Below are positions 1 through 13,177 of a DNA stretch of 64,000 nucleotides, one piece after another. The translations under genes and the position numbers were made by a program. The DNA is taken from the NCBI GenBank assembly GCA_036897095.1, contig JAYMSP010000095.1:21237-85236 (forward strand), written 5' to 3'. The DNA comes from Plantago elongata (lineage: Eukaryota > Streptophyta > Magnoliopsida > Lamiales > Plantaginaceae). Under the pieces are notes generated by a model. It did not search any database and had not been told where the DNA came from. It saw only the letters and a list, made by a program, of their open reading frames with translations. The stretch's first letter is position 1, and each line of letters opens with the position of its first letter.

Positions 1-1082
1 ATCAAGTACTCAACTATTATTTCATAGTTTCCACTTTCCACTACTAGAGTTATTAAAGTCGTATTAACTTATTTGGTCAAATAATGTGGAATCACTCAGA
101 TGAGTGATGAGCTCACATCAAACACACGCTAAACAACTCTATAAGAATCAAACTAGCTTATAGCTGGAAAGAATGTATAAGCTGCTACTAATTAGATTGT
201 ATTGCAATTATCAGGTATTGTGGCGTGTGAGATCTATCATGGAGGAGAAAGACTAAGCTAAAAACGTAGACAGAGTGCATTCTTGTTTAATTTTCTGGGA
301 AGCCCTCCGGAGATGCTAATTATCCTAAAATATGATTCAATCGTCATCAAGTTTCGGAATTCACAAATAGCTTTGGACATCTGACAGCTTATTTGCCCAA
401 ATTTATAATAATACAGCTTATTTGCCCAAATTTATAATAATACTCCCTTTGTCCCTCCTCTCGCAGAATGCTCCCTCATTCTAACCTTAACCAGTTTGAG
501 TATATAACCTTAATTTTTATACATTTTTAGGTGTCTAATAGAACTTCAAAACACAGGTAAAAAACTGAAACCATACTGCCTATTTTTTTACATTAAAATA
601 TATTTTACCACTAAAAACGCACTATTCGCCTCATGTTTTATCATTTTTTTCAAATCCCTCGTGTAAAATGATGCTTAAAACCTAATGTATCAACAAAGTT
701 TTATGCTATGGTGTAGTTTCAGTGTATGATAGAGTAACTCAATGTTAGGTCAGTACTGAGTCATATCTATATTGCGCCTTAAAACAATCTGAAAACGTGC
801 ATAGTTTGATAGTAGTAAAAAATGAAAATGGTGGTGGCGGCCCAGACAATTTTACGTCTGAATCTACAAAATGTTATATTGTACATTTACAATAACAGTG
901 AAAAGGGTGAACTCCTTGTGTTGCGCTCTCCCATTGTTTACCGGTAAAAGCTATACACTAGGGTTTCAAGTACTGACGTACAATTCATGCCCTAACCGTA
1001 TGCTCTGTGTGGAAAGAGGCTATTTCTGGGCCACAATCCGGCAGCAACATCACCAAGGTACAAATATTGGTTTCCCAGCCAG
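1..1082. other. Intergenic / 3' flank of THO1
   Basis: No gene is supported here. The right part probably holds the 3' UTR of the minus-strand THO1 gene whose stop codon is at 1083. The stretch contains an exact tandem duplication near 383-443 and, directly after it, a sequence resembling one end of a Stowaway element (CTCCCTTTGTCCC) with no partner end found. Plus-strand open frames around 871-1216 are antisense to the last THO1 exon and lack coding features. Confidence 0.6.
383..443. repeat. Tandem duplication, unit about 30 bp, two copies
   Basis: A unit beginning ACAGCTTATTTGCCC and ending TTTATAATAAT occurs twice back to back with no visible mismatch. It lies about 650 bp beyond the THO1 stop codon, and an orphan Stowaway-like end follows immediately. 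The identity of the copies suggests a recent slippage or repair event. Confidence 0.85.
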
Positions 1083-4000
1083 TCAGGCAGCCACATCCAA
1101 ATCACCCTCCACGTCTCCAATCATTCCTGGCTCAACATCCACATCTCCTTCAATTTGTCCTGCTTCCAGACCAGCATCAGTGTCCGAGTTTTGCTTCTGA
1201 TGTTCATCTGGAGTAGGTGTTCCACTTTGAGAAACATTACCTGACCCTATCACAGCATCAGTATCCATTGGACCAACTGATGCTTCAGGATCAACTCTGT
1301 TTCCTTCATTATCAGCCTCGCTAGCAATAGTTACAATCTAACAAGAACAGCACTAAATTGTTAAATATAGCTTTCAATGCTCCAAAGTCCAAACAGTCAA
1401 ACACAGAACTGCTAACAGACATCTCGGCAGGGAAATTTTTGGACATCATCTACCCGAAATGAGAGTATTTTGTAGCAGTTTACGTACAAGGGGATCTATG
1501 CTTATAAAATATTGCCAAAAGCATCCAAATATGTGTAAAATTTTACAAGAAATAATCCCTAAAGTTACCATGGGTCATGGGCTCATGGCTACCAAAAAAA
1601 TAGGGTTTTCTATACACATGCCAAGATTCATATGCATGCCTAATTGTTTCTAGTACATTCTCATTAGTGATTAACAAATACTTTACTGTATTGATTTTTA
1701 CTTATAAAACAGATTTTGAAATAGGGAATCTGATTTAGTTAACGATTAAATCAGTAATATATTCAGGGAATGAGTTAAAATTAGGGAATATTCTAGGGAA
1801 AAGCTCTAAGATAAGCATAACATACATTTTTTTGTTTGGCTCTAGAGAGACATCATGTATATTTTGATAATATCAAAGAGAGATGGATTATGAGAATACT
1901 GCCATAACATTAAGGTTGTATTCTCTTCAACTGAAAAATCAATTCAGTCCAGTTCAGTTCAACTCGGCTTAGTTATAATTTATAACTTAACTTCAATTCA
2001 GTCCAGTAAATCTCAGTTGAAGATAGCATAGCCTAAAGAGGTTATGGCCCGATAGGTAACAATTACTTGCTGGACCAACATCTGAAATCTGAATTGCCCA
2101 ATTTCCACTACTTAAAACGCTCATGAACTGGATAAGAAGAGAAAAAACAACCGTGAAGTATTCAAGGTACCTGTGTTTCCTCAAGTTGCTGGCTAGGGCC
2201 TTTAGAATCTTCCTTCTTGGCACGCTTAGCTCTATCATTCGGTTTCTTTTGATACTCTGCCCGCACCTCAGGTGGTAAAAGTTCCATAGGCACAACACCC
2301 TCAATGCCATGTTCCGTGAACTGCAAAATAGTATAGAATTTTCACAAAGCAATTCTCTACAAATTTAGATGCATTCAGATCCTCATTGAAGAATACGTAC
2401 CCTTGAAAAATCCTCCAAATCTTGCCTAGCTGAAAACCTCAGACCTTTCCAGCAATAGACCTGCATCAGGATTAGCAACACTCAGCCAAAGCACATCGGA
2501 TTCAACAGTCAGGGAGGGCATTCAAAAGTTGAGTCCTTCAAGGGTGAAAGCCAAAAATCTTATGGTATCCTGATCAACAGTGCAATTCATCAAGAAGATC
2601 AACAGGTAGCAATTCATTATGAATATCAAAGCTACCATGCCTACCATAATCCATACACCATGCCTTATCTGATCTAGAACTAGCTCAAATTTTCTCAACA
2701 TATCCTTAAAACTACATGAAAACCCAACACACAAACTGGGTATATCAGGATTTGTTGCCTTCAATGAGTTTATTGATGTCATTATGTCAAAATTATTAAA
2801 CATACGGCAGCAATCAACAAAACAAAGATAAACTGTTGAGAATTCTCAACTTTTCTTCTCCCCTGGTTGCTATACTGATGTTCATTATTCTAACAATATC
2901 AAAGGTCATCCTTTGGCACTTGGCATCGTTAGAGGACAGAATGAATCTGCCTGAATACCGTAGTATTCTTTTTATCATTTTTTTAATTAACAGGTGCTAA
3001 TTTTAAATTTGATCATTCCAAAGTTGTGTGCTAAAAACTGAAAGATTTTTTGTTCAGTTTCACCGAGAAACAACAGTGATAGTAGATGCTATTTTATGAA
3101 CAGAGAAAATATTGGAAACAATAGAATCGTGTTTGTTCATTAGAACATGTTTGACATAGTTCTAACTTCTAATAATTGATCACAGCTAAATATTTCTGGA
3201 GTATTTACAAAAACTGAGCTATCGCCATATTTAAAAAACCAACACCAGACTATTTAAAAAAATGAAGATGACAACTCATTATACTAATGATTAGATGAAG
3301 ATCAGATATAAAAGACAAGTGGAAAGAATAGGAAAGGCTGGACCTACTTTGTTATTCTTGTGATGATATTCTGCTTCAATTCCTGCAGATTCATCCATCT
3401 GTTTTTAGATACAAGCACAAGTTAGCCGTAAATAGCCACGATCAACTAACCACTTTAACAGGCATGTAAATCAAAAAGTAAACAGGAAAGCACAACGCAT
3501 CTGACGAGCTCAATTGTAAGCTAATATAAACTCAAGTAGGGAAAGGGGTTATATGAACTTACATCTTCAGCCATAGGTTTCCAGTAATCCATGATGGAAG
3601 GTGTACGAACCCGCTGAGGGTCTGTCAAAGCATTCTGACAAAAACAGAAGTAGCCATCAGACTGAAGATCCAGTTGAAGAACATGCTCACAGTTGCATAC
3701 CCAAATATTATTAGCGAGCTATGGGCCCGCAGAGAGAGCCTACTGGTAGAGACATCATACAGTTCCTCTAAAAAAAAAGACGCAGTATACCAAAAAGACT
3801 AAATAATATAATCAGGCCCCGGAGAACTTTTACATATGAAACTTTATAAGAACACAGAAAACTAGAAGTTACCGGATTCTGATCTGCCCATTTCCATAAT
3901 TGAGAAAGTTCTTTATTCCCTAGTCTCCACCTAGGACGACTGCAGAATCACAAAAATAAAGTATGAAAGTTTCAAAGGCTGATTATTGGACTTGGCAATA

Positions 4001-7000
4001 AATCTCGCAAAGAAAGTGAGAACCAGAGTGCTTAAATATTTTCTGCTTGTGGAACCACCTTCTGGCATTATAACTCTTATACAGAAAACATTGTCGACAA
4101 CATCACAAACCCATCATAGCCAGCATGCTAGAGTAACTACTTATCATATGTAATTCATACAGGTTTTTCTTTTTGACTTTTTATGTTCCATTTGGACATC
4201 ACAAACCAGGAACATGATTTATCTATATCCCGTAAAAATCAATAAACCAGACATCATAGCTGAATACGTGGAACAAAAAATTGAACAAGTCAGAGCATCT
4301 CAACAACATATGATGTTCACCCTTGACGTTATGATGTATAGTGAAATTTTATTACTGATTAATGAGCTTAAAACGGGGGTAATTGTTGAACTAATATACA
4401 GCATAAAGTTTTATACAAGTAGCTCAATGTTTAAATTCATATCAATGAGGATCATGACCAATCAAAATGTATCAAGTATTATTTTTCTAATAGAGAAGTT
4501 ACCGTTTTCTTGCTCCATCTTGCGCTTGTTTCTTTTCCAGTGGTTGTTTTTCAAACGGAGGACAGCCATCACGCTTCCACCAAACCTGATAAATAGGAAG
4601 ATGTCCATGTAAATAAAGAGTACCTATAGATATATGAATGTATAACAAAAGGCACACCTGCAAATACACAAAAGAGAGAATTGTTAATTGCTTACCCAAT
4701 TTCTTTCACGCTCCAAAATATGCTCGATGCTACGAAGGAAATCCTTTCCTTTAGGAGGTGTCATCTCAAGAAGCTTCTTTACCCGTTCTTCAAGAGTTTT
4801 TATCTCTTCCTTCTACATCCAAAAGTTGTTAAGTGTTTAGAATTACTCCAACTACCTTGGTTTAGAAGAATATATCTGGAATTGCATTAGATCTATAGAC
4901 AGTATTACATTATCCAAGCATTCTGATACAAACACTATGACAAGTGACAACTCTAACAGTGCAACAAATGCATGAGGTAGAAAAACTAATATCCTAAAGG
5001 CAGAGTGATGACAATTCTAGAAAGTTTGAAGTTGATAAAATATTAAACCAAAAATATGCTGTACATGTGTATTTTGATTAAAACTTGCATGTTAAACAGG
5101 AAGTATAGCTTTTTAAAAGTAAATGAAAATAGTTTAGACTGGGACTTTGAAGATTGTAATATAGCTTGGTTCCTGTGGAACACTAAAGAACGGACTTGTA
5201 ATTTTAATAAAAGTAAAGTGGTGGATATACTTAGGCCATGGAAAGGGAAGATAAAGATAGGAGTCTATGGAATCTTATCCCTGGTGTTGTTTGTTGCAGT
5301 AGTAATGAAAGAAACAATAGATGCTCCCAGGATTCTAGCATGGACCTGACCTGATGATCATAAAGAATTTTGGGTAAAAATTTGATGTTTCAATTGTCAA
5401 GCAAGTAAACCTTTGCCTGATTGTGTTACTCTAGTTTCTTGGTTGCCTTAACTGATGTACTACCCTCCCTGTGTATAATTAACTTTCAAAAGGATAACTG
5501 ATATGTCTATATCTTTGGATGCTTTATATTTATGAACATGCTGCTTGAGATAAAGTAAGTGAATCCTTGTTGATTGTTAGTATCTATCACCATCTAACCT
5601 TAGAATCACCAAACACTGAGTAGTGACATGAAAGCGTACAACTTTTACAACACATTTCAGTGGCAGACGGGATCTCATGACGTACAGATACAAATTACTA
5701 AGCCATTTTATTTCAGTTTCACACTAAGCTATCTTGAATTCAACCAGGTAGAACAGCAATGGGAGGAATTGGAAAGTTTAGCTAACCATTGTCTCCGATG
5801 GCAAGTCTTTGTCATTTTTACCTGGGGCCTAATAAGATAAAAGTCAATCATGAAAATTAGAATACAGTAATGATGAAATGTAAGTGTACTTTTTAAAATT
5901 CAAGTATTCAACTTCCAAAATCTTAAAAACTGCTTCTCAAAATTGTGTAATTTGCCAACAGACAATATTACAGATTTATTGGATAAGGACTCAAATATTC
6001 TTTCAACTAACAACCTACTCACCAAGTACACAATAACAAAGTATGTTAGAACTTGATCTGGAAGCATGTAAGATCTGATAATTCTAGTCTACAGAACTTG
6101 GCACAAACAATTTATCAACATAAGATGCAAATATACTATGAGCAAGACTGGTTGTACACATTTAAATTTCCTGATTCCCACATCATTACCAAATACTAAA
6201 GGAGCCTAGATCGAAAATATATATATATAGGTTATAGTCATATATTGATTTGAACATATATAGATTATATATTTTATTAGCTTAACTAATTGGTTTTGGA
6301 AAACAAATATAACACTCTGAGAATACCTTCACATAATCAAACAAAATAAGACACTGGACCAGAACATGTCGTCGAAAACTTGGATCCTTTAACTGCAAGA
6401 AATGATGAAGGAGAAGCACATTAAAATCAGCACAAAATGCACGATATGAGTTGCTGTACTAAAAACATCTTACCAGCAGTACTTACCTCCAGACCCATTA
6501 ACTTACTGCTCGTTAGATACTTTATGCTGAAGCTCGATGCTTCATCTTCAAGGTTGCTAGCACTTCCCTCTTCATCAGTTAAAGGCTGAGCCTCAAAAGT
6601 GTTTAAGACAACCTAAACAACGAGTATAAAAGTAAAAAAAGGTGATGACACTGACTAATGAAACCCATAAAAAATTCAGTATGAAGTACGTACAGTCAAA
6701 CTGGAAGCGAACTTATGCCACTTTGTAAGAGCAGGGGTAAGCGAAACAGGATTGGAGAAGACTTCCTGAACATGAGACACAAGCAATATGAGCAGATGAA
6801 ATCTCAAGAGAAGACACTGAAACATGATCTCTCAAAAACCTTATCATCATCAGTTTGTTTTACAAAAAACTATACTTCGACATCAGATATGTATCACTAG
6901 AAAGATCAATGAAAACAGACAGAAATACTTGTGAGTTGGAATACTTTTTGAAGTCACCATTCAAACCTGTAAGCTCCAAAAGGTTTTGTAAAAATTGAAA

Positions 7001-10000
7001 TCAATGGCACTACCTGAAAGCAAACAAGTTAACCCAATATAAATGAACAGGCACCCAGATAACATGCGATAACATTGACAACAAAGAGACCACGAGACAT
7101 ACCATCTGGTGCATCTTTCTCATATGTTGTCTCATTTGATGTATTGAAAACTCCTTTGATATTGACAGCTGTGAGAAGATAATAGGACATGTAAAGTTCT
7201 GGTACAAATCACCATGAGATCAATAGCTCTATATGAATAGAAAATTACCGGAACGTTCCGATAATGGAAAGAAATGAGCAAGGAACATTATAATTCGTCC
7301 GCAGAACACTACATCATTTGCCTGCAAAAGAAAGCATCCTCGTAAAGATTTTTTCAATTTAATAGCTAGACTTTGGAGCGCCACATTCCTGAAAATTATG
7401 CTAAAGGGGAAGGCAAACGAATAATAATTTGTGATTGTCAAACCTTTGATAAACGACGAAGAAGTTGGTTGCATGTCCTGAGCATAACAAGCTTCCCTCT
7501 TGCAAAAAGCTCTGGCTATGTAGAACACAAAGAACCTAAAACAGTCATTTAAGAAGGAAAGGGAGGACAGCGACAATAATATATGCTAAGTACATCTAAC
7601 CAGAGACATAATAGATACAGAACCATCAACCATGACATGAATTACCTTTCCAAGAATGTCTTGTTTACTCTCTATATACCCAAAGACATCTTTACAATTT
7701 CTCATTGTAGACATCTCTGTTAGATCTTCTAAAAGCTGAAAGATCATGCCACCTTCGATATGTTCTTTCTCGCATAGGTACAAAACAATTTCTGCAAAAC
7801 AATGACATCATCAGTGAGGTCAATCAAGGGTAAACTTTTCAATGTACGTGATTGGACAGATAATTCCAATTGCTGTTTAAAACCTCTAATCACGGTTCAA
7901 CGGTCTGGGTAAATGAACAATACAAGAAAATTTTCTAATTATGAATCAGTAATGGAACTTCACGGATGTACATAATATTGTTTTCGTTTTACATGTGATA
8001 TCGTTTGACTATATCCCAAGTCCACAGCAAGTGAATGAAAAATTACCAAAGGAAGAAGAGTATGCTTTACATACAACTTGCATTAACCCGTGCCAACAAC
8101 CAAATCAAACTTTTACACTAAAAATTAGTTTGTCCCTTCAAAGAAACAGAATCCTTTAATCAATTACCCAATTAACAATCATAAATTGGAGGCAAGCAGT
8201 ATCAATCACCCATCTCATAGTATCGAACAAGTAAAACGAGCACATAATAGTTTCATACGGGTTCTCTACAGGATGTCATAGTTCAGACTCCAACACCTTT
8301 TCTTCATTTGATATGTAATCTTGGTATTTATTAATTAAAATAGAAAGCTTAATACACAAGAGAGTGTATCATCAATCGTATTACAATCTTAATCCAACAA
8401 GTCCTGAAGAAGAGAGCCAAAAGCTATAGAATAAAATTAAAACAGTCTGCTACAACGGATCCAAGATCTTCGACTTGGAACAGTACATTTCTTCAAATTA
8501 ACTATTTATTCCTATAGTCTCGTCTAAAGCTACTTGCTAACCGGTTCTTTCTCTTTCTTTCCAGAGACACCAAATAATCATTCGAGGATCTCATTCCAGA
8601 AAATTGTACAATTTCTAACACTGAGCTTCCTTCGCTGTGCCCGAATAGCGCCCTCTACTCTTCTTGGCAAAACCCAATGTAACTTTTGGAGTGCAAATCA
8701 GCAGTACAGCTAGATCATAGTGCAAGCATAAGTGGTCTACTGATTCTCCATCCTTCTGGCAACTAATGCACCAGTCTATCACATACACATCTCCAAGTTT
8801 GCCTGAAGTCAAAAATTTTACTGAACGGTCCACACCAAAAAAGCTGCCCTGGGTGGAAGATTAGTTGCCCAAATGTGCTTCCAAAAAGGTCACCTTCCGG
8901 AAGGCCCACTAATGAATAATAGAAGGAACAGACTGGGGATTGATGGTACCTTGTTAAAGTTCAACAAATCCTGTCAAATTTTCCTGTTCTGACTTCACCC
9001 CATATAATAAACTTTAGAAACATGTCAAATTGCTATAAGTCCCCATCTCGAGGGCCCGATACAACGTCAACATTCCAGGAACAATTCGAGAATTGACCTC
9101 CACGACAGAATGAAATATAGACATGAACCCCTTACTGAAGTGCCCGACTTTCTGTCCATTCGGAAATTAATAATAGAACCATCTTCTTTAATTGTAGACT
9201 CATCTCATCCTTTTCTGGTGCACATACATAGGCTTACTCCTCCATAAGGTCAAGCACATTCATGGTACAATACTTCTCAGTTATAATGATTCGCCCAACG
9301 GCTCTCTCTCCCCTTCCACAGAGAAACAACACAACCACTTACTAAATATTTACTTTCTGAGCAACATAAGCCTACTTAACCCAATTACACCTTCCTTGAT
9401 TGAAAAGCAAACCGCACACCAACAAAACAAATGAAGTTTCCTTTCAACTTCAAGATCGCCCAAAGGATCTCCCTTTGAATTCTTTCTTATCTGTTTGCCA
9501 CTGATGCTGGCATTTGATAGCAGGATTCTGCTTGCTTTAAATTATTGCTTACATGTTCATGGCTGCCCAAGGATCGGAATGTCACATACAAGTTACTATC
9601 CACCTGATACCGAAAAGCCTCTGCCAGCTCTCTTCATCTGAAAGTATATAAAACCGGAAGTATCGTTTCCCACCTACCAGCTAGGTTGTTCAACAAACTC
9701 CCAAGTTAAATCACTCCAGCCACTGATCCTCTCATGTACAATGTTCCTCTTCTCTCCATGATAGATTATCAAACTAATTTCTTTTGTACAGCACTTCTAC
9801 AAAAGAACGATGATTCAGTTTTGTACTTATTAAGACCCTACTTTCATTTTCATGAGCCAGAGTTGGAAACAATGATCAACATCTCAATGTGTCTAGTCAA
9901 AAAAGCATAGTTATACTGGAATTAGTAACAATGCTCATAAATATTCAAACTCAATCATATCAATTCTAACTGCCACCACTAGAAACATATTAGTAGGCCA

Positions 10001-11505
10001 CATTTGTAGTCTGCAATCACTAATCACACCTTCAGTATGACAGGGTTTTCGAAAAGCAGAACCAAACGTACATTTTCCTAGCCGTAGAACATTGCATGAA
10101 CTATATTTGACCCTTGATCAGTTCATGATTTCAACTACAAATGCGGTCAGAGGTCAATTGATTATTGCTAGATGAGCAACATTCCATTCCAAAATTAAGA
10201 TATAACATATACGAATAAGAGGTTGCTTTTCTACATGTAGTTCTTGCTCACCCAATGGTTCTTAGTTAGGTTTTCCCTCATAAATTTTTGGGGCAAATAA
10301 CCAACATGCATTTTTGGTTTTACATCATACTTCAGTCAGCTATTCACCTGTTGCCCTTGAAAGTGGACAGTTATGTCAAGTGCACACATTAAAACTTTAG
10401 TTTCTGTCACGCACAGCCTTGTCTGTAAGTGCCAAACTGTGTCTACAAAGGAGTTTCTGACTTTCTGTAACCCATTACCATACCAGACTATTCCATGAAC
10501 AAAACCAAAAATACAATAATAAGAAATGCAAAAGAAGAATGGCGTGCAGATAGACATGTAAACAAGTTTGCTTAACATATACAGTTATGCACTTACCAAG
10601 AAGACGGGGAATTTGACCCTGGCCACTATCTTCATCGGCAATCGATTGACCATATTGCATGATTTCCTTACCTGCGGTAACTGCAGCCGACTGCATCAAC
10701 ATAATAAGGCAAACAAGTATCAGATAGTAGTTGGAAAATTACAAGCAGCATATTGGCAACAGAAATCTAAGGACTAAGATGCATGTAACATGCAGCGTAT
10801 TGGTCTGCCTGGATCACAGCTCACTTATAAGACTAAAAAAACCTGGTATAAGTCATATGAGTGAATAGCACATGCACATCGTGAGAAGTTTAGTAGATTC
10901 CATACACAATATATGTATCATCATCCCGCATTATGCAGTATTTCTAAACCGACGTAAGTAAAACAACATAATGAAGCAGAAAATCTCAGGAAATATAATT
11001 ACCACCAACTCCTGGAGCAATGTCCGCAAAATATTCTCCAACAGCTGATTTTCATCCTGAACTAGTTTTGTTTGCTTCTGCAAGGTAAATTACACAACAG
11101 ATTGTGAACAAACAAAACGAGACAAATAAACAGCTTAGCTACAAACATATCAACAACATTACACAGTATGATCAGCATTTACATCATTACAAGCATAACG
11201 GAGAGCTCGATTCATTCTATAACTATAGTAATTCAAATTTCTAAACACCATACACTTACAGAAGACCTACCTGAGGTTTGATAGCTTGCTGCACTGTCTC
11301 GAGAGCGAAATCCTGCGGATGTCCTGGATGCAGAATTGCTTTCCGAAACAAATCCTGATAACGGTAGAAATTGAATTAGTTACAGTTGCTCTTTCGCCCT
11401 AAAACAACGTTGAAAAGGTAATCCCGAAAGGCAAAAAACAGCTGTAAACATACGAAGTTGAGTACATTTGGAGTTGAGAGAGAAGAAAAAACAACGGCGT
11501 ACCAT
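1083..11505 (-). CDS. THO1: THO complex subunit 1 (HPR1/THO1), 21 coding exons, 606 aa
   Basis: Subunit of the nuclear THO/TREX complex, which couples transcription to mRNA export and, in plants, supports small-RNA pathways. Coding exons (transcript order, high to low): 11505-11503, 11354-11271, 11077-11003, 10690-10597, 7791-7646, 7515-7444, 7321-7249, 7168-7103, 7013-6967, 6765-6694, 6612-6487, 6392-6327, 5828-5787, 4812-4696, 4585-4503, 3939-3873, 3634-3563, 3398-3348, 2460-2401, 2320-2171, 1337-1083. All phases close and splice sites are GT-AG. The 606-aa length is close to that remembered for Arabidopsis HPR1 (about 600 aa). Recognisable family blocks include DLFRKAILHPG (start), LYLCEKEHIEGGMIFQLLED, VWWKRDGCPPFEKQP and VYCWKGLRFSARQDLE. 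The tail is acidic and low-complexity, as in plant orthologues. The start is ATG at 11505, followed at once by an intron; the second residue D matches the family, and no in-frame ATG lies upstream. Intron 4 (7792-10596) is unusually long and holds a LINE remnant. Confidence 0.93.
1924..2023. repeat. Short inverted-repeat element in THO1 intron 20
   Basis: TCTTCAACTGA at 1924-1934 faces its exact reverse complement TCAGTTGAAGA at 2013-2023. The interior repeats an AATTCAGTCCAG motif twice. At 100 bp with 11-bp terminal inverted repeats it could be a very small MITE, but I see no clear target-site duplication. Confidence 0.4.
8330..8900 (-). mobile_element. LINE (non-LTR retrotransposon) 3' remnant in THO1 intron 4
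   Basis: Read on the minus strand, 8833-8615 encodes a CISCQKDGESVDHLCLHYDLA-like block (shown here as key residues). This C-x2-C ... DHL-x-L-H pattern is typical of the zinc-binding domain following plant LINE reverse transcriptases (zf-RVT). The frame on either side is broken. The sequence runs on to an AATAAATACC-type tail near 8330, which would be the element's 3' end. No reverse transcriptase core is recognisable upstream, up to about 9660. It is a decayed, 5'-truncated copy in the same orientation as THO1. Confidence 0.6.
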
Positions 11506-11876
11506 ATTCGAGAGTAGAAATTCTCCAGATTCTCGACGAACTGGTGTTTGGGGTGAGTTGATGAGTCTGTGGAGCAGGAAGAAGAGCTCAACCAGCGCTA
11601 ATATTGGGGGTTTCCAGTTTTCTTCTTAACCGGGGGCCAAAATTGCAATTTTAACTCATTTCAATTTATATGTATTTTGGTTCCCTTACTCTACAAAAGT
11701 TTAGTGGCTGTTTGGATGTACATTTTAGTGTACATTTAGATGGATTTTGGTGAAAATTGTGTTTGTATGAACATTTGAGTAGGTATTTTAAGTGTATTCT
11801 AGGCCAAATCACTGTTCATCGAGCCAAATGAGATATTCAAATCCCCATCCAAACACTCGTGTCGCTAGCTTATGTG
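11506..11876. other. THO1 promoter/5' leader and flanking spacer
   Basis: This holds the THO1 5' leader (minus strand, from 11505 upward) and presumably its promoter, then a possible MITE and the truncated copia element. The frame of the ATG stays open upstream to about 11620 but contains no ATG, so an N-terminal extension is not supported. I see no confident TATA box. Confidence 0.45.
11709..11855. mobile_element. Candidate small MITE
   Basis: TGTTTGGATG at 11709-11718 is matched by its inverse CATCCAAACA at 11846-11855. Ends of this kind (GGCTGTTTGGATG...) are common in plant MITEs. The repeat is only 10 bp perfect, and I see no clean target-site duplication, so the boundaries are uncertain. 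Confidence 0.35.
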
Positions 11877-12592
11877 GTCTGGTATGCTATCAAAACTATT
11901 TTAACATCAGGGTATTTAAATGTGCTGCATATGTGCACATCAAACAGGACAAGCTTAAAGCTAGATCTATAAAATATGTGTTTCTGGTATATCCAAGGAT
12001 ACAAGTTATCAAACATTGAAGAAAGAAAGTGCATTGTAAGTAGAGATGTCACTTTCAATGAGAATGACATTTCTCTCAGTAGACCAAACACACTCAAGAC
12101 TCCTGATGAAGCTGTTACCAATTTCAGTGATCAGTCTGGGGTGGAGATAGACTTCAATGATCCTACTAAGGATCAACTAGATGTAGACTCAACTAGACAA
12201 GCAGGTGAGCAACCCTGAATCTTCTACACCAGGTAGTACTCAAGTTAAGGTGGAGCTTGATTGCACTAGTTCTGATGATGATAATGAGTATCACATATCA
12301 GAAGCTCATCAGGAATCGAGTGATGGTAAGTTGGAAAGTTGGAAACTAACTCAACACTAGGAGAAAAGAACTTGTGTTGGTGAACATTCAGTGAGGTTTG
12401 GATGGTCAAACTTTGTGTATTGTTGTTTAAGTGTAGCACAAGACATTGACAACTATGAACCAAGAACATACTATGAAGCTGTAAACTGCAGTGAAAGTAA
12501 AAGGTGGATTAAAGCCATGGATGAAGAATTATAGTCACTTAACAAGAATGGTACATGAAATATTGTAAACAAGCCCTACTGATGTTGAAATT

Positions 12593-13177
12593 GTGGGATG
12601 TAAGTGGATATATAAGAAGAAGGTAGAGACTAGTGAAGCTGGTGAATCAATCAGATGCAAAGCCAGACTGGTAGCTAATACTCGAAGAGAAAGCATTGAT
12701 TTCAATGAAATATTATCTCCAGAGGTCAAGCACTATTCTATCAGACTTCTTCTTGCTGTGGTAGCTCATAGTAATTTACATCTTCAGCAACTTGATGTCA
12801 AATCTGCATTTTTTCATGGTAACATGGATGAGAAAATCTATATGGCTATACCTAATGGAGTAAAGACTGAAATAAATCAGAATCAGGTGTGTATGCTAAA
12901 ATCTCTTTACGGCCTGAAGCAAAGTCCAAGGCAATGGCATAAGAGATTTGACAGTTATGTATTAAGCATTGGATTTGTTAGAAGCTCTTATGACAGGTGT
13001 GCTTATATGTTATATCCTAAAGATGACTCAATCAATTTCTTGTTGCTATATGTTGATGATATGTTGTTGTCTGGAAACAACATGAATGATGTGACAAATG
13101 TCAAGAAACTACTTCAGAGTGAGTTTGAAATGAAAGATCTAGAAAATGCTAGAAGGATACTTGGCATGGGTCACTAG
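12593..13177 (+). pseudogene. Copia reverse transcriptase fragment
   Basis: An uninterrupted 194-codon frame carries the copia RT hallmarks: a GCKWIYKKK-type entry block, QLDVKSAFFHG, SLYGLKQSPRQWHKRF and the catalytic LLYVDDMLLSG motif, whose aspartates sit near 13050. It ends where a frame change replaces the expected continuation. It is a fragment of the broken polyprotein and not a host gene. Confidence 0.9.

Noticed and set aside
443-470. Stowaway-like end (CTCCCTTTGTCCC)
   Set aside because: Only one end is visible and it is degenerate; the right end could not be found before the THO1 3' region.
2522-2803. 93-codon minus-strand open frame with hydrophobic stretches
   Set aside because: It sits in THO1 intron 18, between the exons ending at 3348 and starting at 2460. 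No homology is recognised and the splice frame excludes it.
4214-4612. 132-codon plus-strand open frame
   Set aside because: Its right part is antisense to THO1 exon 15, and the rest is intron; it has no family features.
5056-5349. 97-codon plus-strand open frame inside a THO1 intron
   Set aside because: It lies antisense within intron 13 of THO1 (4813-5786), has no recognisable domain and no flanking splice or promoter logic. It is most likely chance.
11376-11591. Minus-strand open frame across the THO1 leader as an N-terminal extension
   Set aside because: It contains no ATG in a useful position, runs into intron 1, and its frame does not join the conserved second exon.
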